Notes under the pieces: model-generated | Seen by the model: the letters and a program-made list of their open reading frames with translations, nothing else | Told to the model about the DNA's origin: nothing | Database searches by the model: none | Position numbers and translations under genes: made by a program | Part shown: positions 8,476 through 17,818 of the stretch, piece by piece | Numbering within the stretch: the first letter of the stretch is position 1 | Layout of the letters: each line of letters begins with the position of its first letter | NCBI GenBank assembly: GCA_029263395.1 | Contig: JAJCXO010000172.1 | Coordinates: forward strand, 1-38,417 | Length of the DNA: 38,417 nucleotides | From: Acidobacteriota bacterium | GTDB lineage: Bacteria; Acidobacteriota; Thermoanaerobaculia; Multivoradales; J023 | Direction: 5' to 3'

Positions 8476-8845
8476 GCTTAGAACGCCCCAGAACCCGGGG
8501 TCAGGACCCGTTCGAGGACGCCTATTCCCGCTTGATCTCGACGTTTTGCAATGTGCTGGAGGCCGATCCTCAGCGGAGTTCGAGGTATGCCGACGACCAG
8601 CCCGCCAGTCACCAGGTGAGAACTCTTTCGATCTTAGTCAAAAACTCTTCCAACCCGGTGATATCGCTTTTGTCGGCCGACATATCCGATATTACCCGGG
8701 TGATATCGCTTTTGTCGGCCGACATATCCGATATTACCCGGGTAAAAACGCTTCTGTCGCCCGACATTTTGCGTTGTTACCCGGTGATATCAGTCCTGTT
8801 TTTCGACACGATTGGAGTTTACCGGGTGATTCTGGCGTGTTTCCC
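8476..8845. other. Convergent intergenic region dominated by the 42-bp repeat array
   Basis: These 370 bases lie between the stop of the Uma2-family gene and the 3' end of the convergent giant protein. The only clear content is the 42-bp tandem array (separate entry). A plus-strand frame stays open through the whole region (8441-8995) because 42 is divisible by three. It overlaps both flanking genes, so I do not call it a gene. Confidence 0.6.
8617..8826 (+). repeat. Five-unit 42-bp tandem repeat array with strong dyads
   Basis: Units begin at 8617, 8659, 8701, 8743 and 8785. Each starts TGA or TAA and ends with CCGG or CCGGG. Units 2 and 3 are identical. Units 1, 4 and 5 are diverged, and a sixth partial copy starts at 8827. 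Units 2 and 3 each hold the perfect palindrome TGTCGGCCGACA (8671-8682 in unit 2), flanked by ATATCG (8661-8666) and CGATAT (8687-8692), so each could fold into a long hairpin. In one plus frame they would encode 14-residue units starting with Pro-Gly (PGDIAFVGRHIRYY). I do not recognise it as a known element. Confidence 0.85.
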
Positions 8846-9760
8846 CTACGGAGACACTTCGACCGCACCGATGTCGACCCGCGCCGTGGTATCGCCATCA
8901 CCGTCCAACAGGCGAGGGAAACCCGCCCCACGCTGATCGTCCGCCGCCAAGCCAACCGCGGCTGGATTCCCGGCGTCAATGGCGGCGCTGGCTAATCCCG
9001 GTAAATGCGTCAGGGTCGGTCCGCCGTTGTCAGCGAGTGGTCCCAGGTTGGTGACGGTGGCCAACAGATCGGTTGTGGTGCTGCCCGCAACAGTCACCTG
9101 GCCGAAGAGGTTGTAGCCCAAGCTGCTGACTAGACCGTCCACATCGTCGCCGACGGAGGCGGTGTTGTTCGCAAAGAGGGTGTGGCTGAGACTGAAGGTA
9201 CCATCCACCACCTGCAGCCCACCACCACCGCCGGTGGCACTGTTGCCGGTGATTGTCGAGTGTTCTACCGTCACCGTGGCATTCGAGGCGGCGTACATGC
9301 CACCACCCCCGCCGTTGACCGGGTCGAGGGATTGATTCCCCGACAGGGTCGACTGAGTGACCAAAGTGGTGCCGCCGAGGGCACCCAGGCCGCCACCCAC
9401 CCGATCCGCGACATTGTTCGACAACGTGCTGCCTTCGATCGTCAAATCACCGAGGGTGTTGAGCAGCCCACCAAAATGAAATGCTGCCTGGTTGCCATCC
9501 AAAACGCTGTCGCGGACGGTCATCGAAACCCCCACCAGGTTGTAGATCGCCCCGGCGTTGAAGCCCGAAGTGTTGGCTGAGAAGGTGCTGCTTTCGATCA
9601 GCATCGTGCCCCGGTTGTTGACGATGGCACCCGCAAACGTATTGCCATGGTTACCGACGAAGGTTGAGTTGCGGACCACAACGTCGGTCAGATCGTTGCT
9701 GGCCAAGGCACCGCCGAGATCAGCACGATGGCCCTCGAAATGACAACCTTCGATCACCAC
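8846..9760 (-). CDS. C-terminal part of the giant beta-helix protein (separated by frameshift)
   Basis: This 304-residue frame is the natural continuation of the upstream 2,000-residue protein rather than a separate gene. It opens in mid-domain (VVIEGCHFEGHRADLGGALAS) and consists of parallel beta-helix coils of the polymorphic outer membrane protein style, with repeated GGA and STxxxN turns. It ends in the typical last segment of choice-of-anchor Q proteins (GPLADNGGPTLTHLPG ... AIDAGN ... GAVEVSP). It has no signal peptide, and its apparent GTG start has no ribosome binding site. The frame overlaps the upstream part by seven bases (9754-9760). Restoring one G to the GGG run at 9765-9767 on the coding strand joins the two frames, reading DRGSVVIEGC. 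Confidence 0.85.
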   Translation of the reverse strand: MVIEGCHFEGHRADLGGALASNDLTDVVVRNSTFVGNHGNTFAGAIVNNRGTMLIESSTFSANTSGFNAGAIYNLVGVSMTVRDSVLDGNQAAFHFGGLLNTLGDLTIEGSTLSNNVADRVGGGLGALGGTTLVTQSTLSGNQSLDPVNGGGGGMYAASNATVTVEHSTITGNSATGGGGGLQVVDGTFSLSHTLFANNTASVGDDVDGLVSSLGYNLFGQVTVAGSTTTDLLATVTNLGPLADNGGPTLTHLPGLASAAIDAGNPAAVGLAADDQRGAGFPRLLDGDGDTTARVDIGAVEVSP

Positions 9761-12700
9761 ACTGCCCTGTCGCAGAACACGCCACCACCGGCCGAACCGG
9801 TGGAGATATCCGCCCCTTGGCCCCAGCCTCCGGTGAGAGTCAGGCCCTCGAGATGGGCCAACCCACCCAGTAGACCGATCTCGAACAGACTGACGTCGGC
9901 GGCGCTGAGTAGGCCATCACCATCGGCGTCCCCACTGATCTCGATCCGATTGTCACCGAGGATCGTCAGACTTTCGGTGATCTGCAACGTGCCGTCGGGG
10001 TGACTGAGCCTGACAACTCCGCTCAGCGCCTGATCGAAGGTCACCACCGTGCCCGCGGGATAGGTGCCGTCGTTGATGCCGTTGATAGCTTCGCGCAACG
10101 AGGTCAGACCATCCGCGGCGACGGTATCGGCCAGGGTGGTCACCTGGAGGGTGGTCAGCCCAATCACCTCGGTATCGGACAACGCACGACCCCAGATCTG
10201 CACTTCGTCGATTGTGCCATGGAAGCTACGGGCCAAGTCGTCCCGGTCACCGATGCGGAGAGGTACGGAACTCGAGCGTAGGGTGACAGAGGTCGAGAAA
10301 CCACCCCGCGCCTGGCCATCGACATAAAACCGGACTTCGTTGTTGTTGTCGTCGAACACCAACACGACGTGTTGCCAGACACCCATAGCCAAAGCATCGT
10401 CAACCGCACAACCGATCGCGGTGTCGATGTTGGCGCACAAGGTGCGGACGGCGGCTGGATTGCCGGTGGGACGATCGGCAACATAGAACGAATACCCCGG
10501 GCCGAAGCCGCCAACATATTGCTGCTTGGCGAGAATGCGACCGTACTCACTGTCACCAAAGTCGACCGGTCGGATCCAGGCCGCAACGGTCAACGAGCTG
10601 GTGAAAGCCAAGTCCGCGTGGTGCGGTACCTCGACGTAATCGTTAATGCCATCAAAGTCGAGGGCACCACCCCGCATCCCGGCAACTCTGGTGGGAGCAT
10701 CCCCGAGGCAGGCCGGCAAGAGCGTGCCATCGTGGGCTCCAGCGGAATCGAATGCCGTACATCCACTGGCTTCGTCAAACGGCCACGACGCTACTGAGGC
10801 GCCCCCCGGCACACCGATTTGGAAAGAGATCGGGTAGTCGTCGAGGTTGGGCAGGACCCCTGCCAGACAACGCACATATCGGTTGACGACCTCACCGTCG
10901 CTCAGACCACTGATCGCCAGGCTGTGCTGTGTGCCGGCCGCGTCAGCGGTCATCAACTGACGGGTGGCATCTCCGAACGGTACCCCCGTCAAGTTGGCAA
11001 CGCTACAGCTCGCCGCAACATTGGTGCGCACAGTGAGGGTGGCGCTAGTTGTGCCCGCGGGTAACGTCCCGGTTGGACTGCCCTGACTGCGGACTGGCGC
11101 CGCCGGACCGACGGGTCCCGGTACACCGTAAGCTGCGGCGAAATAATCGCGCACTTCGACCTCGGCACTCCCGATCGGCCCATCGACCAGCAGGAAGGCT
11201 GCCATATCGCCGTGCATCGCAAACAGTCGGGCGACCGAGAACAGGAAGCTGAAGTCGAAGTCTCCGGGCATCATCGGTGATCCGAGGGTGACGTCGGACC
11301 CATCGACCAACACCCGGATCTGATCCGTGGTGTTGCGATGGATCTCGACCAGGTGGAAGGACCCGTCAGCGACCAACGCTCCCGGACCGGTCACTACTTG
11401 CGAGGTACCGTTGATCTCCAGGTCGAGACTATCGTCGGCAATCAGGTGACCAAGCCCGTTGCCGGCAAACCCGAAGTAAGCATAACCGGACGCCTGAGCC
11501 ACCGGTCGGGTGAGCATGTAGATGCTGAACGCTCCCGGCAGATCGCGAACGTGATCGGCGGCTTCGATCTCGAAGGAAAGATCCTGCCCCAACTGGGGCG
11601 ATAGATCTTGACTGCCACCACGGACACAAGGCCAGCCGTTGATGCACTCGGGCACCAACCCGGGTTTCTCGGCGTCGTCTTGTCCAAAATCACGACCGAC
11701 AAAATCCGGCCGGCCCGGGCGGACATAGCCGGACTGGTCCTCCCAGCGACGCACACAGCCGGCAGGGAACAGGTCCCGTTCACAGAAGTTCTCGTAGTCG
11801 GCAACATCGGAGCCATGGCTCAACGTCAACCTGTGCCGCGACTCGACGAAGAAGACCACATCGGCTAACTCCGCCGGATGGAAGCCGACATAAAAAGTGA
11901 TCTCGTAGTCGTCAGGGTTGACGTTCCCCAAGCCATCGTCACACCGCACATAGAGGCGGTACACCTGATCATCCACCACTGGCAGATTCGCTTGATGATG
12001 CAGGCCGTCCATGGTGGTGAAGGTATCGAGCATGTCGGCGAAGTCGACCCCCGGGGTGTCGGCCCAGCGACACGTGGCTGATTTGTGCGTGTCTAGGGTC
12101 AACCCAGCAGACGTGGTGCCGGCCGATAGGTTGCCGCTCGGGCTGCCGTGGCTGCGCACCGGCGGTTCGCCGGGCAGCAGGGCCAGGTCACTGATCTCGG
12201 CGGCAGACAGTGCCTCACCCCAGGCATGGACCTGGTCGATTGCCCCATGAAAGCTGCGCGCTAGATCGTCCCGATCGCCGATGCGTAGCGGCACGGTACT
12301 CGATCTCAACGTGATCGAGGTAATGAATCCACCGCGCTGGACGCCGTTGACGTAGAAACGCACTTCGTCGGCAGGATCATCGAAGACCACTGCCACATGT
12401 TGCCAAACCCCCGCGGTGACCACATCATCGTCCGCACAACCGATCGCGGTGTCGATGTTGGCGCACAGAGAGCGAGTCGTCGCCGGTGCTCCGGTCGGCC
12501 GATCCCCCAAGTAGAGCGAATAGCCAGGGCCGAACCCACCGACGTATTGTTGTTTGGCGAGGATACGACCATACCCTCCGTCGCCGAAGTCGACCGGACG
12601 AATCCAGGCTGCCAGAGTCAACGAGCTGGTGAAGGCGAGATCTGGGTGATGCGGCACTTCGACGTAGTCGTTGCTGCCGTCGAAGTCGAGGGCGCCGCCC

Positions 12701-15700
12701 GACACGCCGGCTACCCGCGTCGGCTCATCACCGACACAGGCTGGCGACAAGGTGCCATCGTGGCTGTTGTTGGCGTCGATCGCAACACAACCATCGGCTT
12801 CGTCGAACGGCCAGGCAGCATCCGACCCGGCACCCACCACGGCGATGACCGACAGATCGGCTACCTCGGCATCGGACAAGGCCCGATTCTGAAGCTTGAC
12901 CGCATCGATCGCGCCGTGAAAGCTACGCGCCAGGTCGTCGCGATCACCGATCCTCAGCGGGACCGTGCTAGAACGTAAGCTAACAGTGGTGGTGAAACCA
13001 CCCCGGGGCTGGCCATCGACATAAAAACGCACCGCATTGTTGGCGTCGTCGAAGACGACGGCCACGTGTTGCCAAATCCCCGGCGTGATGGTGTTGTCGT
13101 CGGCACAACCAATAGCGGTGTCGATGTTGGCGCACACGGTGCGAGTAGCGGCTGGGCTGCCGGTCGCCTGATCCGCAACGTAGAACGAATAACCGGGGCC
13201 AAAACCACCGACGTACCGCTGTTTGGCCACGATGCGGCCGTAGCTGGAGTCGCCGAAGTCGTCTGGACGAATCCAGGCCGAGGCAGTGAAGCTGCTGGTG
13301 AAGGCCAACGCGGCGTTGTGCGCCACCTCGACATAATCATCAACGCCATCAAACTCGAGCGCCCCGCCGTCCACACCGATCGTGTGGACGGGACTCCCGG
13401 TTGGACAGCCCGGCAGCAGAGATCCGTTCAATCCGGCACCGCTCTCGTCGACAGCCGCACAGCCAGCCCCCTCGTCGAACGACCAACCGGAGTTGACAAC
13501 GATCGGCGCGGCCTCGATATCGAATGAGATCAAGGTGTCGGTGTCGTTGGCGAGGCCGTTGGCATTCGTGCAACGCACATACCGATCGACCGTATCTCCA
13601 GCGCTCAGACCGGTGAGCAGCAACGCGTGTGCTGTGCCCGCGGCGTCCACGGTCATCGCCACACGGGCGGCATCACCGTAGGCGACATCGGCGTCGACCG
13701 CCACGTCGCAACTTGCGGGATGGTAGGTGCTGACGACGAGGGTCACGCTGGTCGTGTCATGAGGCAAGGTGCCGCTGGGGCCACCGTCGAACCGCAATGG
13801 GGGATCGTCCAATTGAGGCGGTGCTGCTTCGTCGGCCCCCGCGTCCCAGCCGTTGCCCTGGGGGCGTGACTCACCATCCAGATCCACTGTCGTGATACTG
13901 CTGGCGTCGATGCCGGCGTCTTGGGCGCAGACGTCCGTTGGCCGCCAGTGGACATCCCCATTTGCTGGCCGAGGGTCTCCGTTGCTGTAGGTGCCGTCGG
14001 TGAGCAAGAGCTGCGGCGAACAGGTTTTTGAGCCCACCGCACCGGTCGCTGTCATCCAGGTTGGGAAGTCGACACTTCCCGACGTTGCATTCCAACGGAA
14101 GCCGGCATCCGGGTCCCAGACATTACCGGCAGCGTCGAAGCCGACCGGGGCGTAAGTGGCGACGATGTTCTGTGCCCCGCTGCCCATGCCCCCGACAACG
14201 TTGTTGTGGAGCAAGATGTTCTCTTGAAGATAGGGTTGATTGGAGCCGTAGGGTCGGCCGATGACCATGGCCCCCGCCAAGGTGATGGGGCCCCAGCAGG
14301 TGTTGTTGACAACCCGCACCACACCCGGCACGATCGGTGGTGGATACGCCGGGTCGGTGCCGATGTACTCGTGGCCGGCCGCAATCAACAGACACAGCTC
14401 GAGACCGGAACGGCTGGTCACGACGTTGTTGCTGATGGTGACGTCACCCGCCATCTGGCCAGGAAAGTCACCGCCGCCTTCCCGTACCACAATCCCCAGG
14501 TCATAAGGCCCGGTGGGCGCCGGGTGACGGATCAGGTTGCGATCGATCACCACGTCCGTGACCGGGCGAGCGTCGACTCGCGTGATGGTTCCGTCCGCCG
14601 CCTTCTTACCATCGCAGGAGCCAGCCGACTCGGGCGCAATTTCGATCGGCACGTTGTAGTCGATGAGCTCGTTGTTGCGAAGCGTCCAATCCTGGGTACA
14701 TTGCCGAGCGTCGATTCCCCGCGGCACGCCGCCAAGGACCGGATTGGGATGGGACAAGACGTTGGCGTCGAATACCGAGTCGAGCACTTCGAGCTGGCTG
14801 TAATACCCCCACAACTTGAAGGAGGTTGAGGCTCGGGTCGTACAGACTTCGGATGGGCCGGGTTCGCAGCCAGTGTCGGCCAGGCAGACGCCGCCTGAGG
14901 CGCAGTCGGGATCTACAGACGCGTCGCACGAAACACTGGCCGGCGGCAGACAGGCGTCCAGCGTCAGGCCGATGTTCTGCCAACGGAACGGCCCATAGTC
15001 CGCCGGACCATTACTGCCGCCACCACGGCTGAACCAATGCCCGTTGTCGGTGACCAGGAGATTCTCGAAGGCGATGTAGTGGACACGCCAGTTAAAGGTG
15101 TTGATGGCCGAGGAGCGGCTGTTGAAGTTGCTGTCGCGGTTGAGATCGTGTATCTCGATGTCGTGCACATAAACAAACTCGGTCGACAGCGTTGGGGCAT
15201 CCCCGTTGGGGTGCTGATGGAGATCAAAGAAGCCGCTGTTGTAGGTCAACGTGTGGCGACCGTAGTCACGGACCATGAAGTGCGCCAGCTCAACATGACT
15301 GAGATCGTTGGCCAGGAAAATCGCCCGCTCGTCGACCTTCTGGTTGAACCGTTGTCGGCTATCGTCGGGATTGAGAATCGGCGCCTCAGCACAGGCTTGA
15401 TTGGGTGTGCCAGGGCAGGTCGGCGGCGGCATGAGGACGGCCGCGTGGTCCGGGTCGTGGGGTGGATAAACGCCGTCCGCGTCGACGTCCCAACCGACCA
15501 ACATAACCGGGTCGCGCGGCAGCAGCCAATCCCGTGCCTCACTGCCGCTGGCAGCGCGAACAACGGTTCCCGGTACACCACCGCCATCGCTGCGCGGCGT
15601 CAAATTTTCTTCCAAGCAAGTATTGCGGAAGCAGACGAAGTCTTCAGCGCCATCACCAGGACCATCGGCAATGGTTTCGAAGGCATAACCGATCGTCAGG

Positions 15701-16011
15701 CAAGGATCCCCCGGCGCGCCACAGCCGGGATAGTCAAACCCCGCGGGTTGACCTGAAAACGCGTCCGTCGAGCAACTGACGTAAATCACATCAGCGGCCG
15801 AGCCGTCGGCATCACCGTCGTTGGCGCCACCGTTACAGACATTACAGTCCGCCGGCTCGCCGACGATACCGTTGTGGTTCATGTCGAAACCGCACTCCCG
15901 CGGCTGATATCCACGCTCGCCTGCGCTGGCCAAACCGGCCCCGAAAAAGACCATCAAGCAAGCTAAAGCGAATGACTGCACACCGCGCGCACGCGTTTGA
16001 CGTTTCCCCAT
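9754..16011 (-). CDS. Giant secreted beta-helix/LamG repeat protein, N-terminal part (frameshifted)
   Basis: The ATG at 16011 follows AAGGAG and begins a signal peptide (MGKRQTRARG, then a hydrophobic core ending ASAGE). The frame encodes about 2,085 residues, or about 2,390 with the downstream part. The order is: a calcium-loop-like segment (DMNHNGIVG), a right-handed parallel beta-helix (about 100-690), an Ig-like repeat, LamG1 (about 840-1050), LamG2 (about 1060-1274), an Ig-like repeat, an unrelated concanavalin-like domain (about 1370-1640), a third Ig-like repeat, LamG3 (about 1737-1954), and a CSLREAI-like motif (LTSLREAINGIND, near 1970). A new beta-helix then starts and is cut by the frameshift at 9754-9767. 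Such proteins are probably surface adhesins or glycan binders. No catalytic motif is visible. Longer upstream frame to 16188 lacks a signal peptide and is rejected. Confidence 0.88.
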   Translation of the reverse strand: MGKRQTRARGVQSFALACLMVFFGAGLASAGERGYQPRECGFDMNHNGIVGEPADCNVCNGGANDGDADGSAADVIYVSCSTDAFSGQPAGFDYPGCGAPGDPCLTIGYAFETIADGPGDGAEDFVCFRNTCLEENLTPRSDGGGVPGTVVRAASGSEARDWLLPRDPVMLVGWDVDADGVYPPHDPDHAAVLMPPPTCPGTPNQACAEAPILNPDDSRQRFNQKVDERAIFLANDLSHVELAHFMVRDYGRHTLTYNSGFFDLHQHPNGDAPTLSTEFVYVHDIEIHDLNRDSNFNSRSSAINTFNWRVHYIAFENLLVTDNGHWFSRGGGSNGPADYGPFRWQNIGLTLDACLPPASVSCDASVDPDCASGGVCLADTGCEPGPSEVCTTRASTSFKLWGYYSQLEVLDSVFDANVLSHPNPVLGGVPRGIDARQCTQDWTLRNNELIDYNVPIEIAPESAGSCDGKKAADGTITRVDARPVTDVVIDRNLIRHPAPTGPYDLGIVVREGGGDFPGQMAGDVTISNNVVTSRSGLELCLLIAAGHEYIGTDPAYPPPIVPGVVRVVNNTCWGPITLAGAMVIGRPYGSNQPYLQENILLHNNVVGGMGSGAQNIVATYAPVGFDAAGNVWDPDAGFRWNATSGSVDFPTWMTATGAVGSKTCSPQLLLTDGTYSNGDPRPANGDVHWRPTDVCAQDAGIDASSITTVDLDGESRPQGNGWDAGADEAAPPQLDDPPLRFDGGPSGTLPHDTTSVTLVVSTYHPASCDVAVDADVAYGDAARVAMTVDAAGTAHALLLTGLSAGDTVDRYVRCTNANGLANDTDTLISFDIEAAPIVVNSGWSFDEGAGCAAVDESGAGLNGSLLPGCPTGSPVHTIGVDGGALEFDGVDDYVEVAHNAALAFTSSFTASAWIRPDDFGDSSYGRIVAKQRYVGGFGPGYSFYVADQATGSPAATRTVCANIDTAIGCADDNTITPGIWQHVAVVFDDANNAVRFYVDGQPRGGFTTTVSLRSSTVPLRIGDRDDLARSFHGAIDAVKLQNRALSDAEVADLSVIAVVGAGSDAAWPFDEADGCVAIDANNSHDGTLSPACVGDEPTRVAGVSGGALDFDGSNDYVEVPHHPDLAFTSSLTLAAWIRPVDFGDGGYGRILAKQQYVGGFGPGYSLYLGDRPTGAPATTRSLCANIDTAIGCADDDVVTAGVWQHVAVVFDDPADEVRFYVNGVQRGGFITSITLRSSTVPLRIGDRDDLARSFHGAIDQVHAWGEALSAAEISDLALLPGEPPVRSHGSPSGNLSAGTTSAGLTLDTHKSATCRWADTPGVDFADMLDTFTTMDGLHHQANLPVVDDQVYRLYVRCDDGLGNVNPDDYEITFYVGFHPAELADVVFFVESRHRLTLSHGSDVADYENFCERDLFPAGCVRRWEDQSGYVRPGRPDFVGRDFGQDDAEKPGLVPECINGWPCVRGGSQDLSPQLGQDLSFEIEAADHVRDLPGAFSIYMLTRPVAQASGYAYFGFAGNGLGHLIADDSLDLEINGTSQVVTGPGALVADGSFHLVEIHRNTTDQIRVLVDGSDVTLGSPMMPGDFDFSFLFSVARLFAMHGDMAAFLLVDGPIGSAEVEVRDYFAAAYGVPGPVGPAAPVRSQGSPTGTLPAGTTSATLTVRTNVAASCSVANLTGVPFGDATRQLMTADAAGTQHSLAISGLSDGEVVNRYVRCLAGVLPNLDDYPISFQIGVPGGASVASWPFDEASGCTAFDSAGAHDGTLLPACLGDAPTRVAGMRGGALDFDGINDYVEVPHHADLAFTSSLTVAAWIRPVDFGDSEYGRILAKQQYVGGFGPGYSFYVADRPTGNPAAVRTLCANIDTAIGCAVDDALAMGVWQHVVLVFDDNNNEVRFYVDGQARGGFSTSVTLRSSSVPLRIGDRDDLARSFHGTIDEVQIWGRALSDTEVIGLTTLQVTTLADTVAADGLTSLREAINGINDGTYPAGTVVTFDQALSGVVRLSHPDGTLQITESLTILGDNRIEISGDADGDGLLSAADVSLFEIGLLGGLAHLEGLTLTGGWGQGADISTGSAGGGVFCDRAVW
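10150..13490 (-). repeat. Three homologous LamG coding modules
   Basis: LamG modules at about 12860-13490, 12190-12830 and 10150-10800 share long near-identical segments, for example GGFGPGYS, CANIDTAIGC, LRIGDRDDLARSFHG and AAWIRPVDFGD. The first two are adjacent. The third is separated by Ig-like and concanavalin-like domains. Similarity visible at the base level implies intragenic duplication or conversion. It is also a likely source of assembly difficulty. Confidence 0.8.
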
Positions 16012-16291
16012 GGGATCGAGCTCCTTGTTGCGTCGTGCTGCCGGACACGACACCGATGTTGTTACTGTCTCTCCACAAGGCGTAGACCGTCGGATAGTTC
16101 GATCACGCCATGGCCCTGACAACCTTCGTCTGCGAGGACCGTGCCCGGGAGGTGCCTGCTGTCGGACTTCAGCCGACGAGCAGCTCAATTCGCTGCCATC
16201 AATAGACTTGTGATTGCGTCGGATTCGCCAGGCAGCCCATCTTAGCGCCAGTAGGGACTTATGGGTGTGCGCTGGCGCTCACCTACTGAGC

Positions 16292-16540
16292 TCAATGTGT
16301 GCGCTGAAGCACAGGGGCCAGCTCGTCGATTGGCATCAATGCGTCGGTTATCTTCTGGCCTCTTGGTAGGCCAAGATTTCTCCGAGTGAATAGGCGCGTA
16401 CGATGCCTTTTGTGAGCATCACGTCCGACAGTACTGATTTCCAACACATCACCCGGCAACTCGTTAGCATTGAGTTCATCATCTGCTGCTAGGTTTGTGG
16501 TGGCAAAGAACACTGCCAGGATGACCGGGTAGATCTTCAT
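16292..16540 (-). CDS. Possible small secreted protein, 82 aa
   Basis: I do not recognise this protein. It starts with a plausible signal peptide (MKIYPVILAVFFATTNLAA, residues 1-19) and continues with an acidic segment (DDELNANELPGDVLEI), then a basic, Arg-rich half. The composition change and the lack of a strong ribosome binding site make it doubtful. It lies on the same strand as the giant beta-helix gene, 280 bases upstream of it, and downstream of the glycosyltransferase operon, so it could be a small exported accessory protein or a chance frame. Confidence 0.4.
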   Translation of the reverse strand: MKIYPVILAVFFATTNLAADDELNANELPGDVLEISTVGRDAHKRHRTRLFTRRNLGLPRGQKITDALMPIDELAPVLQRTH

Positions 16541-16627
16541 TCTGATGTCCTAACGGGATGAGTTTCTGTCCCAAGAGCCTCATGCTTCGCGCTCTGGTTC
16601 AAGGCTACAAGTACGACTTGCGGGCGG

Positions 16628-17818
16628 TCAGACACTGCCATCTCCCTCGACTCTCGGCAACTCGACGGATCGCAAACCAACACACCGTACGGCAAGACGG
16701 CGCCGATCCTGGGCAGTCCTGAACCCGACGTTGCTCTTCACGTCGACACACACAAAGGGACCGCTCGCCTCCGCCGCCAGTTCCCAGCGTCCCTGCACAA
16801 CTCCGGCCTCGGTGGCTTCGAGCTTGCCCAGGGGGGCCCCTTCAATACTCAACTCAAGGGTAATTGGACCGTGGGGTGGAAACCGGTGGACTTCGAAGTC
16901 GACCTCGAAGACTCGCCACCGACTCGGTACCACCAACCGGGATCGCGGCCCCAGCCAACCGTCTGCGTGTACGGGTACACCCTCGATGATGCGACGCGAC
17001 GTGTACGCGACCGCCGAGTCGATAGCCCCGGCCACCCACTTCCACTGCGAACCAGGCCAATACGACCGCAGCTGCAGCCGCAAGGTGTCCAAGGCGTAGA
17101 GGCGGACGCCCGGTGTCCAAGTGGTGCCGGTGTGGCGATGCATCAAGCTGCCGAGCTCGCGGATCCTTGGCCAACCACCGGTGGCGGTTTTGGTGTCACC
17201 ATACTCACGAGAGCCGGCGAGCACGTGATCGAGGAAACAGACTTCGGAGTGGGCAGCCAGCCGTAACCAGAGATCCCAATCCATGGCGTAATGGAGATCG
17301 CGATCGAGATCACCCACTGCCTCGACCGCTGAGCGACGAAAAAAGGTCGCCGGTTGCAAGACGTAATCGAGTCCGTAGAGCAGGCGCCAAAGATTGAACG
17401 ACTCGAGGCCAATGAAGGGCCCGGTTTCCTCACCGCTCTCGTTGAGAATCACCCCTCGGCCGTATACCAGCCCGGCTTCCGGACGGCGTAACAACTCGTC
17501 AACTGCACGTTCGACCGCGTCGGGTCGGTACACGTCATCGGTGTTGAGCCAGGCCAAGATGTCGCCGCCCGCTGCTGCAAACCCTTTGTTGATCGCATCC
17601 GACTGCCCGTCATCCGGTTCCGAGCACCAGGTGACTCGGTCGCCGTACGAACGCAGAATTTCTACGGTGTCATCGGTCGAACCACCATCGATCACCCGAT
17701 GTTCGATGTGGGGATAGGTCTGTGCCAACACACTGTCGATCGCCTGCCGGATGAATCGGCCCTGGTTGAACGACGGTGTGACGATGGAAACCAGCGGCGC
17801 GTCAGATGGTCGAGTCAC
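16628..17818 (-). CDS. Family 2 glycosyltransferase with C-terminal beta domain
   Basis: This 396-residue cytoplasmic enzyme transfers a sugar from a nucleotide donor. The GT-A domain opens with PLVSIVTPSFNQGRFIRQAI, shows VIDGGSTDDTVE, and carries the metal-binding DxD-type motif as LNTDDVYRPDA near residue 91. A GT2 acceptor-side motif follows in HYAMDWDLWLRLAA. Residues about 270-396 are not part of the GT2 core. They look like a beta-sandwich (DGWLGPRSRLVVPSRWRVFEVDFEVH), a type of appendage also seen on other polysaccharide glycosyltransferases. The GTG start at 17818 overlaps the end of the upstream glycosyltransferase by 17 bases, which indicates translational coupling in one operon. 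The longer in-frame start at 17914 would run deep inside that gene and is rejected. The sugar and acceptor are unknown. Confidence 0.88.
   Translation of the reverse strand: MTRPSDAPLVSIVTPSFNQGRFIRQAIDSVLAQTYPHIEHRVIDGGSTDDTVEILRSYGDRVTWCSEPDDGQSDAINKGFAAAGGDILAWLNTDDVYRPDAVERAVDELLRRPEAGLVYGRGVILNESGEETGPFIGLESFNLWRLLYGLDYVLQPATFFRRSAVEAVGDLDRDLHYAMDWDLWLRLAAHSEVCFLDHVLAGSREYGDTKTATGGWPRIRELGSLMHRHTGTTWTPGVRLYALDTLRLQLRSYWPGSQWKWVAGAIDSAVAYTSRRIIEGVPVHADGWLGPRSRLVVPSRWRVFEVDFEVHRFPPHGPITLELSIEGAPLGKLEATEAGVVQGRWELAAEASGPFVCVDVKSNVGFRTAQDRRRLAVRCVGLRSVELPRVEGDGSV

Noticed and set aside
8617-8826. The 42-bp array as a CRISPR array
   Set aside because: Units are directly adjacent with no unique spacers, and no cas gene is present.
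8441-8995. A plus-strand 184-residue open frame containing the Pro-Gly 14-residue repeats
   Set aside because: It overlaps the end of the Uma2-family gene and the end of the giant protein, has no ribosome binding site, and stays open mainly because the repeat period is divisible by three.
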